The position numbers and the translations under genes are program-made. From positions 1 through 58,061 of the forward strand of contig CALIOE010000017.1 of assembly GCA_938044775.1 (NCBI GenBank): 58,061 nt of DNA, read 5' to 3'. This document shows positions 52,390 through 58,061 of this stretch, one piece after another. How positions within the stretch are numbered: the first letter of the stretch is position 1; each line of letters starts with the position of its first letter. Source of the stretch: an uncultured Rhizobiaceae group bacterium (GTDB lineage Bacteria; Pseudomonadota; Alphaproteobacteria; Rhizobiales; Rhizobiaceae). Under the pieces are notes generated by a model. It was not told where the DNA came from. It did no database searches and saw nothing but the letters and a program-made list of their open reading frames with translations.

Positions 52390-53577
52390 ATGAAGTTGCA
52401 CAACATGCCACGATCCGTCATCGCAGTCATGCTGGCCACCCTGATATCCCTGGCCGGTGTTGCCCTTGCTGATGACGAAATGGATCAGCGCTTCATTGAG
52501 GAATTCTACACCCAGGGCGCATTTGACACCGGCGCTTTCAGCCGCACTTTTCTCAATCAGATCACACCCCGGCAATTGCGGCAGGCTGCAGCAGACCTTC
52601 GCCGCGCTGCCGGAGAATTTCAGGCCATTGCCGGCCGTGATGGGAAATTCGAAATCCGAACAAAAACCCACAGAATTCCGCTGACGATCGCCCGAACCGA
52701 CAGCGGCAAGATTGTTGGTTTGTCGTTCAAACCCCCGCAGCGGGTGGGCGGCAGTCTGGAGACCATTGCTGCAGAGCTGCAGGAGTTTCCAGGTGACACA
52801 TCGCTGACGGTGACCACAGACGGCGCAGCCCTGCTTGAAGTCCAGGCCGGCAAGAGAATGGCGGTCGGTTCGGCTTTTAAAATCGGCATTTTGAAAGCCT
52901 TGCAGGATAAAGTGAAGGCCGGCGTCAGACAGTGGGAAGACATCGTGAGGCTGACGTCAGCCAATCGCTCGCTGCCCAGCGGCGAACTCCGCAAATGGCC
53001 GGAAGGATCGCCACTCACACTCCATTCCGCAGCTGGCGTGATGATGTCTGCAAGTGACAACACAGCCACCGACATCCTGATCGACGTGGTGGGACGGGAA
53101 GAACTGGGTCGCATCATCGATATCGATCTGCCGCTGAAGACCCGGGAGTTCTTTTTGCTGAAAGCCATACCACTTGAGGCGGGTGCCTGGCGCAACGGCA
53201 GTCTGGAATCCCGGAAATTGCAATTGGCAAGGCTGGCAAAGCTGCCAAGACCCCCGACGGCCGCTGCACTCAGACCGTTTGACATTGCCGTGGAATGGGC
53301 CATGAGCACATCAAAGCTCTGTTCCTTGATGGAAGAGGTCGGTAAGGAGCCGCTGGCGGCCATCAACCCTGGGCTGGCAAACCGCGAAAACTGGGACTTC
53401 GTCACCTTCAAGGGCGGCAGCGAACTCGGCGTTCTGAATTATACGACCCGGGTGGAAAAGGGCGGCAAATCCTTCTGCCTGTCGCTGACATGGAATGGTG
53501 ACGCCGAGACTGATACTGCAAAGATCACACAGCTCTACAACGAGCTGCTTTTTCATGTTGGAAACATCGAAAACTGA
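52390..53577 (+). CDS. Exported class A beta-lactamase-fold serine hydrolase
   Basis: The 395-aa product has a signal peptide (residues 1-28, ending VALAD), then an NTF2-like region (about 31-120: IEEFYTQGAFDTGAFSRTFLNQ, IVGLSFKPP). The serine-hydrolase domain has the S161-x-x-K164 motif in AVGSAFKIG, SDN at 222-224, and KGG at 341-343 in place of KTG. This NTF2-like plus beta-lactamase arrangement recalls Orf12/Cpe-like proteins of actinobacteria. True beta-lactamase activity is uncertain; an esterase or D-Ala peptidase role is possible. It is divergent from the oxidoreductase gene. Confidence 0.88.
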   Translation: MKLHNMPRSVIAVMLATLISLAGVALADDEMDQRFIEEFYTQGAFDTGAFSRTFLNQITPRQLRQAAADLRRAAGEFQAIAGRDGKFEIRTKTHRIPLTIARTDSGKIVGLSFKPPQRVGGSLETIAAELQEFPGDTSLTVTTDGAALLEVQAGKRMAVGSAFKIGILKALQDKVKAGVRQWEDIVRLTSANRSLPSGELRKWPEGSPLTLHSAAGVMMSASDNTATDILIDVVGREELGRIIDIDLPLKTREFFLLKAIPLEAGAWRNGSLESRKLQLARLAKLPRPPTAAALRPFDIAVEWAMSTSKLCSLMEEVGKEPLAAINPGLANRENWDFVTFKGGSELGVLNYTTRVEKGGKSFCLSLTWNGDAETDTAKITQLYNELLFHVGNIEN

Positions 53578-53747
53578 ATGGCGCCCCGCAAAGCCTCGAC
53601 TAGGGCCGTTTTCCGAAACGCGGGCTTTCGTTGGAAATTGAATCCGCAATGTCGGCATTTCCCGCCATCCCATGATTTGCAAAAAGCGATGCAGGCTTTG
53701 ATACTGGACGGAAGCCCTATTTTTGGAAGCTTGAGGAGAACAGCCCC

Positions 53748-54686
53748 ATGAAGATCGCAGCGAAATCCGCCCTGTCAGCCAGTTTTCTTTCCCTCACATT
53801 TGCGACGACCGCAGCATTGGCGGCAGAGCCATTGGTCGACACGTCCTGGCTCAAGTCGAACCTCGGCAAGGAAAATCTCGTCATTCTTGACATTCGCAGC
53901 CGCCTCAGCGGCGGATCGCAGGACACTTTCAACGCGGGGCACATTCCCGGCTCGATTTATTCCGATTATCTCACGGACGGCTGGCGCGTGAAGAACGCCG
54001 ATGGAACGCCGGGGGTCCTGCCTTCACAGCAGCAGCTTGCGTCACTGTTTGGGCGACTTGGCATCTCAAACAGCAGCCATGTGGTTGTTGTTCCCGCGGG
54101 CAAGAAGGCGCTTGATATGGGGTCGGCAACCCGGGTTTACTGGACCCTGAAGATCGCCGGTCATGATGAGGTGTCGATACTGGACGGCGGCATTGCCGCA
54201 TGGAAGAAGGAGTCCGGGAATCCACTTGAAACCGGCCTGACTCAGGCAACGCCGGCGACCTTCACCGTCAAATTCCGACCCGAACTCCTGGCGACCAAGT
54301 CTGATGTGAAAGCCGCTGTTGGAAACAACATCACGTTGATCGACAATCGACCCAACAATCAGTTTGTCGGCGTTAACAAGCATCCCGCATCCAAGCGCCT
54401 CGGCACAATTCCGGGATCAACAAACATTCCCGAAAACTGGTTGACCCAAAACGGCGGCGGGTCGTTTCGCCAGCCAGATTCTCTCCGCAAACTTTACGCC
54501 TCGGCAAAAGTCAGCGGGCAGGCGGACGAGATCAATTTCTGCAACACCGGCCATTGGGCAAGCCTGGGATGGTTCGTCAGCCATGAAATACTGGGAAACA
54601 AGAAGGCCAAACTCTATGACGGTTCAATTGTCGAGTGGGCCGCCGATTCGTCGGCCCCTATGGAACGAAAGATCAAGCTGAACTGA
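53748..54686 (+). CDS. Periplasmic sulfurtransferase with two rhodanese domains
   Basis: The 312-aa product has a signal peptide (ending TTAALAAE) and two rhodanese domains. The N-terminal one (LVILDIRSRLSGGSQDTFNAGHIPGSIYSDYLTDGWRV) is catalytically silent. The C-terminal one has TLIDNRPNNQFVGVNKHP and the active loop EINFCNTGHWASLGWFV with its Cys. It resembles thiosulfate or 3-mercaptopyruvate sulfurtransferases; donor and acceptor are unknown. TTGAGGAGA precedes the ATG. Confidence 0.9.
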   Translation: MKIAAKSALSASFLSLTFATTAALAAEPLVDTSWLKSNLGKENLVILDIRSRLSGGSQDTFNAGHIPGSIYSDYLTDGWRVKNADGTPGVLPSQQQLASLFGRLGISNSSHVVVVPAGKKALDMGSATRVYWTLKIAGHDEVSILDGGIAAWKKESGNPLETGLTQATPATFTVKFRPELLATKSDVKAAVGNNITLIDNRPNNQFVGVNKHPASKRLGTIPGSTNIPENWLTQNGGGSFRQPDSLRKLYASAKVSGQADEINFCNTGHWASLGWFVSHEILGNKKAKLYDGSIVEWAADSSAPMERKIKLN

Positions 54687-54797
54687 GTTACAGCCGCAGC
54701 TCAACCAATGTTGTAGATCAGCCAGCGCATCCGGTTCTCCTTGTGTTGCCGGGATGCTGAATTGAACTCCCCTCAAGGAACGCCTAACAAGGCAATC

Positions 54798-55400
54798 ATG
54801 AAAGCACGCGGTTACTTCGGCATTGGTGTCGAAGGCATCTCCAAGCCGATGAATTTTGGCAACCTGTCACGGACAGCCTATGGTTTCGGGGCGAGCTTTG
54901 TTTTTACCGTTACGCCGGGGCGGCGGATTGAAACGCCTCACTCCGATACGACGCGCAGCCAGGATCACATGCCGTGGTATAATTTCGACAGCGTCGATGC
55001 GATGGTGTTGCCCGACGATTGCAGGCTGGTGGGGATCGAACTCACAGATGACGCGATCGACCTGCCGAGTTTTCGCCATCCAACCCGCGCCGCCTATGTG
55101 CTGGGTCCCGAAAACGGATCACTGTCACCCGAGCTCATGCGGGCCTGCGAGTTTGTAGTCAAAATTCCCACCCGTTTCTGTCTCAACGTTGCCACCGCAG
55201 GCGCGATTATCATGTATGATCGGATCCAGTCGCTGGGCCGCTTTGCAGAACGACCGGTACGCGCCGGCGGCCCCGTCGAAAGCCTGGTCACAGCCGCTTC
55301 AATGCCGCATGTTCACGGTCAGCCGAAATACGAGGGTGGCAGACGGGTTGAAGGCAAAAAAGGGCGAAACCGGCAAGGCCACTACAAGTCATCAACATGA
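54798..55400 (+). CDS. SpoU/TrmH-family RNA 2'-O-methyltransferase
   Basis: The 200-aa product has the three SPOUT motifs: KPMNFGNLSRTAYGFGASFVF, AAYVLGPENGSLSPELM and IPTRFCLNVATAGAIIMYDRI. It uses S-adenosylmethionine to methylate a ribose in rRNA or tRNA; the target is not clear. A Lys/Arg-rich tail (EGGRRVEGKKGRNRQG) may bind RNA. The frame is open from 54741, but the ATG at 54798 matches the family start. Confidence 0.9.
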   Translation: MKARGYFGIGVEGISKPMNFGNLSRTAYGFGASFVFTVTPGRRIETPHSDTTRSQDHMPWYNFDSVDAMVLPDDCRLVGIELTDDAIDLPSFRHPTRAAYVLGPENGSLSPELMRACEFVVKIPTRFCLNVATAGAIIMYDRIQSLGRFAERPVRAGGPVESLVTAASMPHVHGQPKYEGGRRVEGKKGRNRQGHYKSST

Positions 55401-55644
55401 GACTTTTCGCCCAATTGGCGGGCGATCAAAAAAATGCCTGATTCATGATCACAAATAATGTCGGGTTTGGGCCAGAGATCGTTAGAAACCTCAATTTTTA
55501 CCATTCCTGTTTAGTCTTTCGTAACCGCGTCACCGCATGGTTGCAGAAGTACAGGCGGGTTTGGGAAGGCTCTCAGGTGCAAGAAATGTGGGTAAGCTCC
55601 AGGTACCAAAATCAGACCGGAGCAGGTTCGGGACACCGGTGGTT

Positions 55645-56163
55645 ATGATGATCAAGACAGTGTTGAAGTCAGTTTCTGCAATTGCATTCCTGGCAACTTT
55701 GTCCGCGGGAGCGGCAAGCGCACAAACGCCGAAAGCAATCAAGCAACACAAGGCCTGGGGCGCTTATACCTATCAGGACGCCCGTGCCGGCAAAATCTGT
55801 TACGTTTTGTCAATTCCAACAGCCAAAGAGCCTGCCGATCGCGACCATGGCGACGTATTCTTTCTGGTGAGCCAGAAACCCGATGGATCGAAGGGCTATG
55901 AACCTCAGGTCGAGGTCGGTTATCCGTTGAAGGAGAAATCTGAAGTAACGGTAACCATTGATGGCAAGAACTTTGTCATGTTCTCGCAGGGCAACAACGC
56001 CTGGTTGAAGGACGTGGCGCAGGAGCCGGCGCTCGTCGACGCCATGCGTGCCGGCAGGTCCATGAAGGTCGAAGGACAATCCAAGCGCGGCACGCAGACC
56101 AGCTACACCTATTCCCTTTCCGGCGTTTCGGCGGCGCTCCAGGAAGTCGCCAACTGTAAGTAA
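55645..56163 (+). CDS. Invasion-associated locus B (IalB) family protein
   Basis: The 172-aa product has a signal peptide (KSVSAIAFLATLSAGAASAQ) and an IalB-like mature part: HKAWGAYTYQDARAGKICYVLSIPT, DVFFLVSQKPDG, EVTVTIDGKNFVMFSQGNNAWLKD, and a final SGVSAALQEVANCK. IalB proteins in Bartonella and Brucella are periplasmic and linked to host-cell entry, but the family is also common in free-living Hyphomicrobiales. Starts at 55645 or 55648 are equivalent. rlmN follows. Confidence 0.85.
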   Translation: MMIKTVLKSVSAIAFLATLSAGAASAQTPKAIKQHKAWGAYTYQDARAGKICYVLSIPTAKEPADRDHGDVFFLVSQKPDGSKGYEPQVEVGYPLKEKSEVTVTIDGKNFVMFSQGNNAWLKDVAQEPALVDAMRAGRSMKVEGQSKRGTQTSYTYSLSGVSAALQEVANCK

Positions 56164-56200
56164 CTTGCAGGATGGGGTCGACGGCGCCATATAGGCGCCT

Positions 56201-57457
56201 ATGGCAATGTCTCTTGATCTTACCGACGACCAGACGCGCGCGCGCGTGAGCGCCGTTGCGTCTTCTCGCGCAGCACCCGACAAGCCAAATCTGATCAATA
56301 TGGATCGCGCCGAAATGGCTGCCGCTCTTATCGAAACGGGTGTGCCGGAAAAGCAGGCGCGAATGCGCGTATCCCAATTGTGGCAATGGATCTACGTGCG
56401 CGGCCATGACAATTTCGACGCCATGTCAAATCTGGGAAAGGACTTGCGGCTCAGGCTTGCCGAGAAGTTTACGCTGGCCCGGCCGGAAATAGTTGAAGAG
56501 CAGATTTCAGATGACGGAACCCGCAAATGGTTGTTTCGTTTCCCCGCCCGGGGCGCCGGGCAGCCTGTTGAAATCGAAACCGTATACATTCCTGAAGAGG
56601 ACCGCGGCACGCTTTGCATTTCCAGCCAGGTCGGTTGCACATTGACCTGCACCTTCTGTCACACCGGCACTCAGAAGCTGGTGCGCAATCTGACCTCCGA
56701 AGAAATTCTCATGCAACTGATCGTAGCGCGCGAACGGCTGGGCGACTTTCCTGGTAAGGACGCGCCGCAGGGCACTTTCGTTCCCACCGGCGAGCGCAAA
56801 GTCACCAACATCGTCATGATGGGCATGGGCGAACCGCTCTACAATTTCGAAAATGTCAAGAAAGCCCTGCTCATCGCGTCCGATGGTGACGGACTGTCGC
56901 TGTCGAAGCGCAGGATCACTCTGTCGACATCCGGAGTGGTGCCGGAAATTTACCGGACCGGCGATGAAATAGCCTGCATGCTGGCCATCTCGCTGCACGC
57001 CACCAACGATGAACTGCGTGACGAAATCGTTCCGATCAACCGCAAGTATCCAATCGAAAAACTGTTACAGGCGTGCCGCGATTATCCGGGGGTTTCGAAT
57101 GCGCGCCGCATCACATTTGAGTATGTCATGCTGAAGGGGGTCAACGATTCCCTGCAGGATGCAAAGGAGCTCGTTCGTCTGCTGAAGGGCATACCGGCCA
57201 AGATCAATCTCATCCCCTTCAACCCGTGGCCTGGGTCACGCTACGAGTGTTCAGATTGGGACCAGATCGAAAAGTTTGCCGATTTCGTCAACGCCAACGG
57301 CTACGCCTCTCCCATTCGCAAACCACGAGGACGCGACATTCTCGCGGCCTGCGGTCAGTTGAAATCCGAATCTGAGCGGATGCGCATCAAGGACCGGCAA
57401 GCTCTCGAGGCGCTTGAGGCAACCCGAGCCATGGTTGCAGGTCATGGTGAAGCCTGA
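56201..57457 (+). CDS. rlmN: 23S rRNA (A2503-C2)/tRNA (A37-C2) methyltransferase RlmN
   Basis: RlmN is a radical-SAM enzyme making 2-methyladenosine in 23S rRNA and some tRNAs. The 418-aa product has the N-terminal domain [22 protein letters not shown], the cluster motif [38 protein letters not shown] and the C-terminal [14 protein letters not shown] and [15 protein letters not shown] with the second catalytic Cys. The ATG at 56201 is used; one at 56207 is possible. It overlaps the next gene by one base (TGATG). Confidence 0.96.
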   Translation: MAMSLDLTDDQTRARVSAVASSRAAPDKPNLINMDRAEMAAALIETGVPEKQARMRVSQLWQWIYVRGHDNFDAMSNLGKDLRLRLAEKFTLARPEIVEEQISDDGTRKWLFRFPARGAGQPVEIETVYIPEEDRGTLCISSQVGCTLTCTFCHTGTQKLVRNLTSEEILMQLIVARERLGDFPGKDAPQGTFVPTGERKVTNIVMMGMGEPLYNFENVKKALLIASDGDGLSLSKRRITLSTSGVVPEIYRTGDEIACMLAISLHATNDELRDEIVPINRKYPIEKLLQACRDYPGVSNARRITFEYVMLKGVNDSLQDAKELVRLLKGIPAKINLIPFNPWPGSRYECSDWDQIEKFADFVNANGYASPIRKPRGRDILAACGQLKSESERMRIKDRQALEALEATRAMVAGHGEA

Positions 57458-57948
57458 TGTTGACACTGACCCGCGGACTCATCCGGATTTTGGCACTGCT
57501 GCTTTCATTTGCATTTTCGACGCTGGCGGCCGCGGTCTTTGTGACTTTCTCGCTGTTTTTGGGCGGCGATGCTTCGTGGCTGGAGGATGATCTGGGCGTC
57601 ATGGTCGGATCAACGGCGTTCCTGACCGTGTCTTGGTTCACCATCTCCCAGATCACCTTCATTCCCGCAATGGTGATTCTCGTCCTGACCGAATTCACCC
57701 GTGCTGCTTCCCTGACCCTGAATGTGCTCGCCGGCGGCCTCTGTGCCCTGATCGTGCTGGTCCTCTATCCCATGGCCACAGGTCTTGAGGGCGAAATCCC
57801 CTATGGCGATCGCGAAATCTGGCTTACCGGCCTGGCGGCCGGATTTGTCGGAGGGTTCACCCACTGGATCCTTGCCGGACGAAACGCGGGGCGATGGATG
57901 GGCATGGCCGGCGAAAAAGCACCTTTTGCCGTCAACGACCCTCGGTAA
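57457..57948 (+). CDS. Four-helix membrane protein of unknown function
   Basis: The 163-aa product has four hydrophobic segments: IRILALLLSFAFSTLAAAVF, ITFIPAMVILVLTEF, LNVLAGGLCALIVLVLYPM and WLTGLAAGFVGGFTHWILAG. No catalytic motif is seen and I do not recognise the family. It is translationally coupled to rlmN through TGATG. The downstream LysE-family gene, on the opposite strand, overlaps it by 17 bases. Confidence 0.8.
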   Translation: MLTLTRGLIRILALLLSFAFSTLAAAVFVTFSLFLGGDASWLEDDLGVMVGSTAFLTVSWFTISQITFIPAMVILVLTEFTRAASLTLNVLAGGLCALIVLVLYPMATGLEGEIPYGDREIWLTGLAAGFVGGFTHWILAGRNAGRWMGMAGEKAPFAVNDPR

Positions 57949-58061
57949 GCAGAATTTTTACAGCAAAAGCCGCAAATACAGTTCCAAACAACCAGTCGAT
58001 ACCACGGCTGATATGCGGTCGTTTCTTGATAATGCCCGCCAGCTGTTCCGCCACCAGAATA
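57932..58061 (-). CDS. LysE-family amino-acid exporter (C-terminal fragment)
   Basis: The frame enters from the right edge and gives the last 42 residues: the ending (RGIDWLFGTVFAAFAVKILL, then TEGR) matches the terminal helix of LysE/RhtB-family exporters, where an R-x-I-D-x-x-x-G segment leads into the last helix. The start lies outside the window. It converges on and overlaps the four-helix membrane protein gene. Confidence 0.7.
   Translation of the reverse strand, partial: ILVAEQLAGIIKKRPHISRGIDWLFGTVFAAFAVKILLTEGR

Noticed and set aside
55412..55440. Possible terminator after the SpoU methyltransferase gene
   Set aside because: The TCGCCC/GGGCGA hairpin is followed by an A-run on the plus strand and preceded by the T-run on the minus strand, so it fits neither direction.
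1..58061. tRNA, rRNA, CRISPR, prophage or insertion-sequence content
   Set aside because: Reading both strands showed no clover-leaf with a GTTCRA arm, no spaced repeat array, and no transposase, integrase or phage gene; a covariance search would be needed to exclude small RNAs fully.

Overview
This window reads as ordinary chromosome of an alphaproteobacterium of the order Hyphomicrobiales (Rhizobiales). The evidence is gene order and family content: ubiH/tesB/glnK-amtB/ftsK-lolA/xthA, dapF-mtaB-ftsY, trmD/rplS/leuC, hemC back to back with tsaD-gpsA, a CenR-like OmpR regulator, an IalB-family protein, ccmABCDG, and a CtrA box with a GANTC site before ftsK. A NaChBac-type sodium channel hints at a saline or marine habitat, but I do not name a genus. 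I saw no rRNA, tRNA, CRISPR array, insertion sequence, integrase or phage gene. Coding density is high, with many 4-base ATGA overlaps.

Layout. 1-5489: a ubiquinone hydroxylase (partial) divergent from acyl-CoA thioesterase, then a nitrogen module (glnK-amtB plus a second amt), each unit with its own sigma-54-like promoter. 5573-12901: ftsK behind a perfect CtrA box, lolA, a phosphate acyltransferase-family protein and xthA, facing a cNMP-fold protein and a CenR-like regulator that diverge from an L,D-transpeptidase-fold protein. 12902-16453: a beta-helix-like membrane protein of unknown function overlapping head to head with a UMF1-type MFS permease. 16471-22649: minus-strand run MBL hydrolase, GNAT, dapF, mtaB, ftsY; FtsY has an extraordinary Ala/Glu-rich extension carrying nine tandem GANTC sites. 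23092-27778: pyc-GNAT-SDR, each pair overlapping by ATGA. 27895-31238: GNAT divergent from trmD around a perfect 19-bp palindrome, a YbfB/YjiJ-like MFS, then rplS with a terminator.

31454-38773: a small basic protein, an amino-acid ABC binding protein and permease without an ATPase, two exported cell-envelope proteins (DUF2233 and DUF1287), a VOC protein, leuC, a DUF4893 protein and a membrane diguanylate cyclase. 38779-45414: M3 peptidase divergent from the sodium channel across a tandem/inverted repeat cluster, an EVE-domain protein, gpsA, tsaD and divergent hemC. 45470-50049: purH, then ccmABCDG for cytochrome c maturation. 50063-58061: SDR, YkvA-like protein, quinone oxidoreductase, a beta-lactamase-fold serine hydrolase, a periplasmic sulfurtransferase, a SpoU methyltransferase, IalB, rlmN, a membrane protein and the end of a LysE-family exporter.

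I did not find a convincing new multi-gene system. The best leads are regulatory or structural: the CtrA/GANTC ftsK promoter, the FtsY repeat as a CcrM-site array, the paired sigma-54 sites, several perfect palindromes in divergent promoters, the beta-helix membrane protein, and the sodium channel with its repeat cluster. Function calls rest on motif recognition and gene order; no database search was run.
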